A DNA stretch of 7,501 bases from DSAR01 sp034437315 (GCA_034437315.1 DAOTUC010000139.1:1-7501); one strand, 5' to 3'; counted from the stretch's first letter, positions 1-6,614 are shown. Made by a program: numbers and translations. Notes: generated by a model not told the origin, from the letters alone.

Positions 1-10
1 TGGGTCTTCA

Positions 11-143
11 GGATTTCGCATGGCCCATCATAGACCCTAAAGGTTTTTGCGCTGATTTTGATGGAAAAAGGTCATTGTTTAAGGCAAAAACGTTGTTTGC
101 GCGGCCTTGAGCAAAACCTTTAGGGTCTCGCCATGCGAAATCC
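11..143. repeat. Long imperfect inverted repeat beyond the NAD kinase gene
   Basis: Two arms face each other around about 60 bases of AT-richer sequence. The outer segments, 11-23 (GGATTTCGCATGG) and 131-143, are exact reverse complements over 13 bases. The inner segments, 32-50 (AGACCCTAAAGGTTTTTGC) and 111-128, match over 18 bases with one extra T on the left. The left arm has about six more bases between its two blocks than the right arm, so the stem would be bulged. Weaker similarity continues outward to about position 1 and 153, so the element may run past the window edge. It starts 20 bases after the NAD kinase stop codon. It could be a large terminator-like hairpin, a REP-type palindrome or a MITE-like relic. 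No run of T follows it on the minus strand, which argues against a standard intrinsic terminator. No gene is visible in positions 1-162. Confidence 0.75.
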
Positions 144-162
144 CAGAGAACCAACTTGATTT

Positions 163-990
163 CTATTGTCGCGGCGTCAATCGTTCTAGCAGCGTCTTGT
201 AGAAGTAAGTGCGTTCTTTCACACGCGCGAAACGGGCGATGTGCGGGCTGGCCTCGACGGTGATCTCGTCGCCGTCCTTAAGGTCGGCGTATACTTCCCC
301 ATCGACCGTCAGCACCGCCGACCGCCCGGATTCGACGATGATGTGAACGGTCGCCCCCTCCGAAAGCACAATGGGACGTCCCATGCTCAAGTGGGGCGCA
401 ACCGGCACCAGGAGGATATTACGCAGTTGTGGGGGCATGATGGGCCCGCCGGCCGCCATGGCGTAGGCGGTGCTGCCCGTCGGCGTCGCGACGATCAGGC
501 CGTCGGACACGTAGGTCGCCAGATTGCCGCCATCGACTTTGGCGCTCAGGTGGACGACCTGCGCCCGCGCCCCCCGACCCACGACCACATCGTTCAGCGC
601 GTCGGCCCACTCGACCGAGTTCCCGTGGCAGCGGATCGCGGCGCGCAACATCATCCGCTCCTCGACCCAATAATCGCCGTCCAGCAGGGCGGAGAGCGTC
701 TCTTGCCAGGCCCCTACTTCGGTTTCGGTGAGGAATCCCACGCGCCCCAGATTGATCCCCAGGAGCAGACTGTGGTGGGACGTGGCACATCGCGCGGCGC
801 GCAAGATGGACCCATCGCCGCCCAATGTCAACAGAAGATCGACCGGGCGATGGAATATCTCCTGGGCGCGCGCGGTTATTGCGTAAACTTCCGGATGACA
901 GCCTCGATCCTCCAGCCACTCGACAATTGCCTGGGCCAACGTATGCGCCCGGTCTAGCCGGGGTTTGTAAAGGATGCTGATCGTCTTCAC
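163..990 (-). CDS. nadK: NAD kinase (ATP-NAD kinase)
   Basis: This enzyme phosphorylates NAD to NADP in the cytoplasm using ATP or polyphosphate. The reading gives 275 residues, normal for a compact bacterial NAD kinase. Visible motifs are LGGDGSILRAAR (56-67, with the GGDG signature and catalytic Asp59), GINLGRVGFLTE (78-89), ALND (131-134, the N-E/D motif), SDGLIVATPTGSTAYAMAAG (162-181), the APH..MGRP stretch (198-206) and VDGE (229-232) near the C-terminus. The chosen start is GTG at 990, where the protein begins VKTISILYKPRL as family members do. The frame stays open to an ATG at 1110, but the extra 40 residues lie inside hisS and look non-native. There is no clear Shine-Dalgarno sequence. 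Only 10 bases separate the GTG from the hisS stop codon, so translation probably depends on ribosomes finishing hisS. It is the last gene of the apparent operon. Confidence 0.95.
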   Translation of the reverse strand: MKTISILYKPRLDRAHTLAQAIVEWLEDRGCHPEVYAITARAQEIFHRPVDLLLTLGGDGSILRAARCATSHHSLLLGINLGRVGFLTETEVGAWQETLSALLDGDYWVEERMMLRAAIRCHGNSVEWADALNDVVVGRGARAQVVHLSAKVDGGNLATYVSDGLIVATPTGSTAYAMAAGGPIMPPQLRNILLVPVAPHLSMGRPIVLSEGATVHIIVESGRSAVLTVDGEVYADLKDGDEITVEASPHIARFARVKERTYFYKTLLERLTPRQ

Positions 991-1000
991 GTCAATGGGG

Positions 1001-2266
1001 CTACAGATGTTTCTGGAACCAGGCGACAAATTCGTCCAGCGGCGCGTCGGATTGCTCTCCTGTTTGCATATCCCGGACCGTCGCCGCGCCCGCCGAGAGT
1101 TCATTTTCACCCAGGATCACGGTGTAGCGCACGCCGCGCTTATCCGCCTCCCGAAGCTGGCTGCGCAATCCACGGTTCTCGCCCAACGCCATCCACGCCG
1201 ACAGGCCGTTGCGGCGCAACGCGTCCATCAATTGCAAGCACGTTCGCTTAGCTGCTTCTCCCAGGTAGGCCAGGAAGACCTTGGGGACTGGCAATGGCGG
1301 TACGTCGACGCCCAGGTCTTTCATCACCAGAATGATGCGCTCCAGGCCGGATCCAAACCCCACGCCCGGCGTCGGCGGCCCGCCCAGGATCTCGGCCAAT
1401 CCATCGTAGCGCCCGCCGCCGCAGACCGCGCTCTGAGCGCCGATGCCGGCAGCCCAGACCTCGAACACGGTCTTGGTGTAATAATCCAATCCCCGCACCA
1501 GGCGATGGTTGATGGTGTAGACCCGACCCAATAGGTCCAGGTAATCCCGCAACGCGGCGAAGTGGTCGTCGCATTCGTCGCACAGGTGATCGAGGATGTG
1601 GGGCGCGTGAGCGATGATGGATTGGCATTCGTCCGCCTTACAATCGAGCACACGCAGCGGGCTGCGCTCCAGGCGTTGGCGGCAGTCCTCGCAAATATCG
1701 TCATATCGCTGGGTGTAATAGGCTTTCAAGGCCTCGACATATCCCGGCTTGCACACCGGGCACCCGGTCGAGTTGAGCTGGAAGCCCAGGTCGTGGAAGC
1801 CCAGGGTCGCGTACACATCCCACGCCACCAACATCACCTCCAGGTCGGCGACGGGATCCTGTTCTCCCAGAATTTCGACGTCAAATTGGGTATGTTGGCG
1901 ATAGCGGCCTGCCTGGGGCCGTTCGTAACGGAATATGGGGCCAAAGGTGTAAAGTTTGACCGGTTGGGGCAGGACGTGCATGCCATTTTCGATGTAGGCT
2001 CGCACCAGGCTGGCGGTGAATTCGGGGCGGAGGGTGATCTCGTGATCTCCCTTATCGGTGAAGGAGTACATCTCCTTGTCAACGATGTCGGTCCCCTCGC
2101 CAACGCCCCGGGCGAAGAGCTGGGTGGTCTCGAACATCGGCACGTCGATGCGCTCGAAACCGGCTAACTCGGCCAGACGGCGCGCCTGAGCGCGTACGTG
2201 GTACCAGTAATGTTGATCTTCGGGCAATGTATCGAGCGTTCCGGTCGGTCGTTGAAAACTTGGCAT
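1001..2266 (-). CDS. hisS: Histidyl-tRNA synthetase
   Basis: This class II synthetase attaches histidine to tRNA-His in the cytoplasm. The 421 residues match the usual bacterial length. Class II motif 1 is at about 37-46 (FERIDVPMFE) and motif 2 at about 112-131 (FRYERPQAGRYRQ, then FDVE). The histidine-specific motifs are LVRGLDYYTKTVFE (256-269) and GGGRYDGL (283-290). Motif 3 is GVGFGSGLERI (301-311), and residues from about 328 to the end form the anticodon-binding domain. A cysteine-rich insertion at 169-232 has CPVC, CEDC, a DCK...C pair and CDEC, eight cysteines that could hold one or two metal ions. Many bacterial HisRS proteins keep part of this pattern. The ATG at 2266 follows a strong AAAGGAGCT ribosome site at 2271-2279. 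The next gene downstream (NAD kinase) starts 10 bases after its stop, and the membrane protein gene ends 24 bases before its start. Confidence 0.97.
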   Translation of the reverse strand: MPSFQRPTGTLDTLPEDQHYWYHVRAQARRLAELAGFERIDVPMFETTQLFARGVGEGTDIVDKEMYSFTDKGDHEITLRPEFTASLVRAYIENGMHVLPQPVKLYTFGPIFRYERPQAGRYRQHTQFDVEILGEQDPVADLEVMLVAWDVYATLGFHDLGFQLNSTGCPVCKPGYVEALKAYYTQRYDDICEDCRQRLERSPLRVLDCKADECQSIIAHAPHILDHLCDECDDHFAALRDYLDLLGRVYTINHRLVRGLDYYTKTVFEVWAAGIGAQSAVCGGGRYDGLAEILGGPPTPGVGFGSGLERIILVMKDLGVDVPPLPVPKVFLAYLGEAAKRTCLQLMDALRRNGLSAWMALGENRGLRSQLREADKRGVRYTVILGENELSAGAATVRDMQTGEQSDAPLDEFVAWFQKHL

Positions 2267-2270
2267 AAAA

Positions 2271-2279
2271 AGCTCCTTT
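2271..2279 (-). promoter_or_regulatory. Ribosome binding site of hisS
   Basis: On the minus strand the sequence reads AAAGGAGCT, with the GGAG core six bases before the ATG at 2266. It fixes the hisS start. It is among the best-formed ribosome sites in the window, fitting a gene that must be translated well even at the fourth position of a presumed operon. Confidence 0.8.
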
Positions 2280-2290
2280 AAGATGTGCGC

Positions 2291-2806
2291 TCACTTCTGG
2301 CCGACGCCTGCCTCGTTGACCAGGTCCTCGACCTCCCAGTGGCGTTCGTCATCCTCGGACGGCATCGAGGGTTTGGAAAGTTGTCGTTGTGAAGACATCG
2401 ACAGGGTCCCCGGCAGGAGTTGTTTGGGGAATGAGACGTTTCCGGTGCTTTGAATCTCCTCGCTGGCTTTGGCCAAATCCTGGAAAAAGGTAATCCCGCC
2501 CAACACGACGCTCACCGTGCCGGCGTGGACGATGGCGAATATCCAGGCCTTGATCCAGGCCCAGGGGCTGGCGGCGGGGGTGGAGGGGCGCTGACCGGTC
2601 GCGGGGTCGGCGGGGGACGATGCTTTCTCGGTTGCGGTGATTTGGGCGGCGCGTGCGCGTTTCTTTTCCGTGGTCGCCTGCTGTTTGCTCGCCGTGTCGG
2701 CGCTTGGCTTCTTCCAGTACACGGCTGCCAGGCCCGCCAGAGAGAGCAACAACAGGCCAAATGCGCCGCTCGCCAACGCGATGACCCAGAGTAGTGAATC
2801 GTCCAT
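2291..2806 (-). CDS. Small two-segment membrane protein of unknown function
   Basis: I do not recognise a family. The product has 171 residues. A hydrophobic segment lies at about 5-31 (LLWVIALASGAFGLLLLSLA and on). A polar linker at about 32-80 follows, rich in Lys, Ala, Thr, Ser and Pro, and a second hydrophobic segment lies at about 84-108 (WIKAWIFAIVHAGTVSVVLG and on). The C-terminal tail of about 60 residues ends in a strongly acidic stretch (SEDDERHWEVEDLVNE, 150-165). No catalytic motif is visible. The basic linker after the first segment suggests a cytoplasmic linker by the positive-inside rule, with both ends outside, but this is inference. The ATG at 2806 has GGAGG nine bases upstream (2816-2820). 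It lies 64 bases after the glycosidase and 24 bases before hisS, all on one strand, so it is probably cotranscribed. It may be lineage-specific. Confidence 0.75.
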   Translation of the reverse strand: MDDSLLWVIALASGAFGLLLLSLAGLAAVYWKKPSADTASKQQATTEKKRARAAQITATEKASSPADPATGQRPSTPAASPWAWIKAWIFAIVHAGTVSVVLGGITFFQDLAKASEEIQSTGNVSFPKQLLPGTLSMSSQRQLSKPSMPSEDDERHWEVEDLVNEAGVGQK

Positions 2807-2844
2807 CTCGAAATTCCTCCAATCGCCAAGCTGTCTGCTCGTCC

Positions 2845-2864
2845 AACGCTGGCGCGCTGGCGTT
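2845..2864. repeat. Tandem CGCTGGCG with flanking AACGC/GCGTT arms after the glycosidase gene
   Basis: The plus strand holds CGCTGGCG twice in direct tandem (2847-2862), bracketed by AACGC (2845-2849) and GCGTT (2860-2864), which are reverse complements. The minus-strand transcript could fold a small stem just after the glycosidase stop codon. No T run follows, so it is a weak candidate for an attenuator or mRNA 3' processing structure. The core CGCCAGCGC recurs in two other gaps of the window. Confidence 0.4.
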
Positions 2865-2870
2865 TGCTTT

Positions 2871-4655
2871 CTAGCCTGGCAGTAGCACGGAGCGCAGTTC
2901 GGGCGCGTATGCGTCGATCACGTCCGGCGTGATCGCGTTCGCGCCGACCGTCTCCGCGTATAGCCGGGCGCTCGGTCGAGGCGTCCGGGCCTGGGTCGCG
3001 GGGTCGAGTTCGATGAGGCCGAAGCGGAGCGTCCATCCCTCGGCCCATTCAAAATTATCCACCAGGGTCCAGTGATAATAGCCCATCACCGGGTAACACA
3101 ATTGTATGGCGCGCCATATCTGGTGCAAGTGTGTCAGGAGATAGCGGGGGCGTTGGTCGTCGTCATCGTCCGGGACGCCGTTCTCGGTGATGTAGATGGG
3201 CAGTCCCAGGCGGGATAGTCGCTGGATACAACGGAAAATGCCCTCCGGATAGAATTCGCCATATTCACCGTCGAGCATCTCGGCGCTGCTGGCGTGGCGG
3301 AGATCGCTGAAGAGTGTGTGGGATTGGGAAGCGTCGAAGGTGATCAGGTCCCGCGTGTAGTAGTTCAACCCGATCCAATCGAGTGTGTTGCGCAATCGCC
3401 AGGCCAGGCCAAAGCCCAGGGGAACGGTCCATAATCCCCTGGTCAAGGCGGTCAGTATCGCCTGATTATAGGTCCGGTCGGTCAGCCGGGCGACGAAACG
3501 ATCCAATGGCGAGTTGGCGTTGAAAGGGTCGAAGGGACGCATATTGTGCGCCAGGCCCACCTGGGCGTTCGATTGGATGGCGTGAATCTCTCGATAGGCG
3601 GCTGCGTGCGCGGTGAGCAGGTGGCGGATGACGCGGAAACCGACGCCCATGTCCGATTTGCCCGGCGGGAATACGCCTTCCAGGTACCCCATGTAGCCGT
3701 AGACGTTCGGCTCGTTGATGGTGCACCACATATGGCAGTATTTGCTCAACGCCCCGACGACGCGGCGCACGTAACGAGTGAACAGGTCAATCGCCTCTGG
3801 CATTTCCCACCCGCCTCGTTCGGTCATCCACTGGGGATTGGTGAAGTGGTGTAAGGTGATCATCGGCTCGATGCCGCGCGCCTTTAAGCCCTGCGCCATC
3901 TCGACGTAGCGGGCCAGGGCGGATTCGTCGAACACGCCTCGTTGGGGCTCGATGCGCGACCACTCGATGGAGAGACGCATGGCGTTCAACCCCATCGCCG
4001 CCGCCCGGTCGAAATCGGCCTCGGCGTTTTCCCACCAGTTGCAGGCCAATCCGGACGTGTGTCCTCGCTTGATATGCCCGTTGTTTTGTTCCCACTGATG
4101 CCAATCGTTGTGGATATTTTTCCCCTCGACCTGGTGGGAGGCGGTCGCGACGCCCCATTTGAAATCGTCGGGGAAATGGAAGACCGCGCTCGGCCCGCTT
4201 CGCTCTTGCGCTTCGTCGACCGCCGCCAACGCGGCGATCTCTTCCCGATCGGGGAAGACGGGCGACTGGATCGCGGGGGTCGGTTCGAGCAAGGGCCGCT
4301 CTTCCACCGTTCGCGCCGGGGATACGTCTCGATTGAGGGGCAGCCTTTCTACCACAACTTGCCCCAGTTCGGGCGCTCCCTCTTCAGCCAGCGCCCAATC
4401 TTCAGGGGCTGGCGGGGTTTCCTCTCGTTCAAACATCCCGTCCGTTTCCCCATTCAGCGTGTCCAACGGCGGGGCTGCCTCGGTGAATACCCATTCCACG
4501 TCCATGTCGGCGAATGGGTCCTGCCCCAGGATTTCCACGGTCGCTTCGCCCTCTTCCTGGTGGACCCAATGGAGGTCCATATCTTCAAAAGGATCGTGGC
4601 CCAGGAATTGCTCGTCCTGTTGGGCGCGATCCGTCTTTTCATTACTTTTAACCAT
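2871..4655 (-). CDS. Family 1 glycoside hydrolase (beta-glucosidase-like) with acidic N-terminal extension
   Basis: This is a retaining beta-glycosidase that hydrolyses beta-linked glucosides or galactosides. The GH1 barrel runs from about residue 159 (FHFPDDFKWGVATASHQVEG) to near the end at 594. The acid/base is Glu315 in TINEPN and the nucleophile Glu491 in ITENG. The late DNFEWAEGW block has Glu-Gly where 6-phospho-glycosidases usually carry Ser, so unphosphorylated substrates are likely. The first 158 residues are not part of GH1. They are acidic, low in complexity and Pro-rich, and contain two copies of a 15-residue motif (17-31 and 42-56). There is no signal peptide, so the enzyme should be cytoplasmic. 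The start is ATG at 4655, which overlaps the parA stop by 8 bases and follows GAGAGG at 4666-4671. A farther ATG at 4721 lies deep inside parA and is less likely. The overlap implies translational coupling to parA. Exact sugar specificity cannot be read here. Confidence 0.92.
   Translation of the reverse strand: MVKSNEKTDRAQQDEQFLGHDPFEDMDLHWVHQEEGEATVEILGQDPFADMDVEWVFTEAAPPLDTLNGETDGMFEREETPPAPEDWALAEEGAPELGQVVVERLPLNRDVSPARTVEERPLLEPTPAIQSPVFPDREEIAALAAVDEAQERSGPSAVFHFPDDFKWGVATASHQVEGKNIHNDWHQWEQNNGHIKRGHTSGLACNWWENAEADFDRAAAMGLNAMRLSIEWSRIEPQRGVFDESALARYVEMAQGLKARGIEPMITLHHFTNPQWMTERGGWEMPEAIDLFTRYVRRVVGALSKYCHMWCTINEPNVYGYMGYLEGVFPPGKSDMGVGFRVIRHLLTAHAAAYREIHAIQSNAQVGLAHNMRPFDPFNANSPLDRFVARLTDRTYNQAILTALTRGLWTVPLGFGLAWRLRNTLDWIGLNYYTRDLITFDASQSHTLFSDLRHASSAEMLDGEYGEFYPEGIFRCIQRLSRLGLPIYITENGVPDDDDDQRPRYLLTHLHQIWRAIQLCYPVMGYYHWTLVDNFEWAEGWTLRFGLIELDPATQARTPRPSARLYAETVGANAITPDVIDAYAPELRSVLLPG
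4488..4607 (-). repeat. Two-copy motif LGxDPFxDMDxxWV in the glycosidase N-terminal extension
   Basis: The translated copies are FLGHDPFEDMDLHWV (codons at 4607-4563) and ILGQDPFADMDVEWV (4532-4488), spaced 25 residues apart. Ten of 15 positions are identical and several others are conservative. The DNA is less alike than the protein, so the duplication is old or the motif is held by selection. The motif is acidic with an aromatic end, lies in otherwise low-complexity sequence, and looks like a short linear binding motif rather than a folded domain. I know of no named family for it. Confidence 0.8.
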
Positions 4656-5403
4656 CACGTAAAACCCTCTCTGCCAATTGTTGATATTCCGTCGAAGCCG
4701 AACTGCGCGGCGAATACTCAAAAATCGTCTTATGGTGACTGGGGGCCTCGGTAAGTTTGGTGTTGGCCCGGATTGGATCGGCCACCAGGTCGGCGAAATG
4801 GCGTTGCAGAATGCCCAGAATCTCCCGATCTTGCTTCAATCGGGGCGAATAAAGCGTGGGCAGGATAAGGTACAGACGAACGCGATGACCGGGTATGCGG
4901 CTGACATTTTTCAGCGTCTCGATGACCTGCCGCGTGCCGATCATCGAGAGGTAACTGGTCGAAACGGGCACGATGATCTCGTGGATGTAACGCAGCCCGC
5001 TCTCGCTGAGGATGCTCACCGAGGGGGAGAAATCCAGGAGCACGTAATCGTAATGCTCGTTCAATTGTTTCAGTTTATCGCTCAACAACCGGCGCGCTTC
5101 TCGAACGTCATTCATCCGCCACATCTCGCCCTCGGCTTCCAGCAACGCGCTGTCGCTGGGGATGATGTCGAAATTTTCGCGCGCCTGGACGACGCATTGA
5201 CTGGGTTCAACCAGCCCCACCAGCAAATCCCTGAGTGAATAGTCGTACTGGACGCCCAGGCAGGTGGCTAAACTTCCCTGAGGATCCAGGTCAATACCAA
5301 GCACACGGGCGTTTTTCATCGCCAAAGCCGCTCCCAGGTTGACCACCGTCGTCGTCTTGGCTGTGCCGCCCTTGTAATTCAAAACGCCGATGTGTCTCGC
5401 CAT
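4648..5403 (-). CDS. ParA/Soj-type partitioning ATPase without a ParB
   Basis: This is a deviant Walker ATPase of the ParA/MinD superfamily. Such proteins dimerise on ATP, bind nucleoid DNA non-specifically and position plasmids, chromosomes or protein cargo. The 251 residues match short Soj-like ParAs, with no N-terminal helix-turn-helix. The deviant Walker A is KGGTAKTTT (11-19), with signature Lys11 and Lys16. Ala15 replaces the usual Gly, a variant found in some family members. IDLDPQG (37-43) is the A' or switch I motif, and VLLDFSPS (122-129) is Walker B. ILPTLYSPR (about 180-188) fits the Soj C-terminal half. The ATG at 5403 follows AAGGAAGGAA. No ParB or centromere-like repeat is seen in the window. 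Its stop overlaps the start of the glycosidase gene, so that product or its extension is the obvious candidate partner. It appears to be the first gene of the operon, behind the promoter at 5488-5516. Confidence 0.93.
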   Translation of the reverse strand: MARHIGVLNYKGGTAKTTTVVNLGAALAMKNARVLGIDLDPQGSLATCLGVQYDYSLRDLLVGLVEPSQCVVQARENFDIIPSDSALLEAEGEMWRMNDVREARRLLSDKLKQLNEHYDYVLLDFSPSVSILSESGLRYIHEIIVPVSTSYLSMIGTRQVIETLKNVSRIPGHRVRLYLILPTLYSPRLKQDREILGILQRHFADLVADPIRANTKLTEAPSHHKTIFEYSPRSSASTEYQQLAERVLRDG

Positions 5404-5487
5404 CGCTCGGTTCCTTCCTTAATGGAGTGGTAAATATTTTCAAATCCCTAAATGTTTCGGCCCGTCTGGCCCGTCTTCAACTTGCTA

Positions 5488-5516
5488 ATTGTACAGTGAG
5501 TTGGCCTGTCAGGCAA
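5488..5516 (-). promoter_or_regulatory. Candidate sigma70-type promoter for the parA operon
   Basis: On the minus strand TTGCCT (5516-5511) is followed by exactly 17 bases and TACAAT (5493-5488). The -10 box matches consensus at 5 of 6 and the -35 box at 4 of 6. It lies 85 bases upstream of the parA ATG, in the 135-base gap after the DUF2270 gene, and no better pair was seen in that gap. The leader would be about 75-80 bases. It would drive parA, the glycosidase, the small membrane protein, hisS and the NAD kinase if no terminator intervenes. Confidence 0.5.
5504..5514. promoter_or_regulatory. Small palindrome overlapping the -35 region
   Basis: GCCTGTCAGGC is a perfect inverted repeat with a single central base. 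With one bulged base it extends to TTGGCCTG/CAGGCAA (5501-5516). It covers part of the -35 box and the start of the spacer, where a repressor operator would sit. It could instead be the remnant of a hairpin ending the upstream DUF2270 transcript, but no T run accompanies it. No regulator gene is seen nearby. Confidence 0.3.
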
Positions 5517-5528
5517 GCGACAACATCG

Positions 5529-5538
5529 GCGCTGGCGC
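5529..5538. repeat. GCGCTGGCGC copy next to the DUF2270 stop codon
   Basis: This ten-base block directly abuts the stop codon of the DUF2270 gene and contains the nine-base core CGCCAGCGC (minus strand) also found after the glycosidase gene at 2845-2864 and, inverted, at 6615-6623. It may be part of a degenerate intergenic repeat family or a weak 3' structure. Function unknown. Confidence 0.3.
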
Positions 5539-6576
5539 TCAACTGGGCGGCTCGAATGGGCGGAATCCCCCGCCTCGCACGTCTTGAACCGGGCTGACGA
5601 CGACCATGGCCTGAGAATCTACGCCGGACACGATGCGCTGTAGGTGTGGGATCTGCTCACGGGCGACCGCGCACAACAACACGTCGCGGCGTTGACCGGT
5701 GTATGCGCCGATCCCCTGTAAAATCGTCACGCCCCGTCCCAATTCCTCGATGATCTGGGCTGAAACGGCTTGCCCCTCGGTCGAGACGATCGTCGCCAGT
5801 TGCTCTTTGTAACGGGGACTTAAGCGCGGTGCTCTCTTCTCTTCCACCGTCCATCTCTCAAACCAGCGCACAAGTCGAGCTTTAGCCACGCGCCAGGCCG
5901 GGGACAGGTAAGAAAGCAAAAGCATGCCACACATAGCGATGTAGATCACGCTTACCCCGGCCACAATCCATCTCCCATCCAGGGGGCCGATCGACGCCCG
6001 CTCTAAGAGGATGATAATATCTGAAGTCGAGCGTGGATGGATCGCCAACTTGGTTCCCCAACTGATCAATACCAATGAAAACAGCCAGATATAGTGACGA
6101 CTCAGCCGTCGCCCAAACGCCTCAATCCACGAAATAGGGAAGGTTGGTTCGACTAAACTGGCGATCAGCTGGTTGATCCAATCGGCGGAGGGGTGGAAAG
6201 GAGGGGTCAACATGGGAGCGAGAAAATCGGTCTCCATCAAGCGCACACGATACGCCCACAGCGCGTAATACCGGTAACGCCGAGTCTCGAAGAAGAGAAA
6301 TGCGAGCCCCAAGAGAAATGTCAGCAGGAGCATAAAATGTGGATTTTGCGGCGCGCCAAAGACGAAGGTGAGCATCGCTCCGACGGTCGCCACGGCCCAA
6401 TTGGTCGTCGTATCCAAGCGAGTGCGCCAGGTGTTGGAGCGTGTGACCTCGGCGCGATAGAAATGGGTCATAACCATGGCAAACTGGGCGGCGTCTACCT
6501 GGTGCTCGCGAGGGGGCTCTGTATAAGGGAGACGGTCCTGTTCCGCTTTCTGTTCTCGTTTAACCATCGTTATCAT
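5539..6576 (-). CDS. DUF2270 integral membrane protein with C-terminal DUF2179 domain
   Basis: The 345-residue product joins two domains of unknown function. The N-terminal half fits DUF2270: a conserved block HFYRAEVTRSNTWRTRLDTT (38-57) runs into hydrophobic segments at about 59-75 and 81-97, then two more at about 162-179 and 203-224. The C-terminal part (about 272-338) fits DUF2179, the soluble domain usually at the end of YitT-type membrane proteins: RGVTILQGIGAYTGQRRDVL, then SGVDSQAMVVVSPVQDVRGGGF in outline. I infer a four-segment inner-membrane protein with a cytoplasmic ligand-binding or regulatory tail; no substrate can be named. ATG codons at 6576 and 6567 are both possible starts and neither has a strong ribosome site; the longer is given. 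It lies 99 bases after the Val/Ile-Pro repeat gene and 135 bases before parA, from which a promoter separates it. Confidence 0.88.
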   Translation of the reverse strand: MITMVKREQKAEQDRLPYTEPPREHQVDAAQFAMVMTHFYRAEVTRSNTWRTRLDTTTNWAVATVGAMLTFVFGAPQNPHFMLLLTFLLGLAFLFFETRRYRYYALWAYRVRLMETDFLAPMLTPPFHPSADWINQLIASLVEPTFPISWIEAFGRRLSRHYIWLFSLVLISWGTKLAIHPRSTSDIIILLERASIGPLDGRWIVAGVSVIYIAMCGMLLLSYLSPAWRVAKARLVRWFERWTVEEKRAPRLSPRYKEQLATIVSTEGQAVSAQIIEELGRGVTILQGIGAYTGQRRDVLLCAVAREQIPHLQRIVSGVDSQAMVVVSPVQDVRGGGFRPFEPPS

Positions 6577-6614
6577 CCGTCCGTCGCTCGGCCTATTCTC
6601 AACGGGCTACAAAT

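Noticed and set aside
241..957. Plus-strand open frame of 238 codons opposite the NAD kinase
   Set aside because: It mirrors a gene with all NAD kinase motifs, and its His/Arg/Gln/Gly-rich protein looks like an antisense shadow.
991..1110. Longer NAD kinase start at the ATG at 1110
   Set aside because: The added 40 residues lie inside hisS, are rich in Arg and Ser, and precede the normal family N-terminus, which the GTG at 990 gives directly.
4648..4655. The parA-glycosidase overlap as a sequencing frameshift in one fused gene
   Set aside because: ParA has its full Soj-like length and a proper stop, and the glycosidase has its own start and ribosome site, so two coupled genes explain the overlap better.
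4656..4721. Longer glycosidase start at the ATG at 4721
   Set aside because: It would overlap parA by 74 bases. The ATG at 4655 has a ribosome site at a usable distance and the typical short overlap.
3942..4754. Plus-strand open frame of 270 codons opposite the glycosidase start
   Set aside because: It runs across the parA-glycosidase junction on the other strand, with no family likeness. The minus-strand genes have clear domain motifs.
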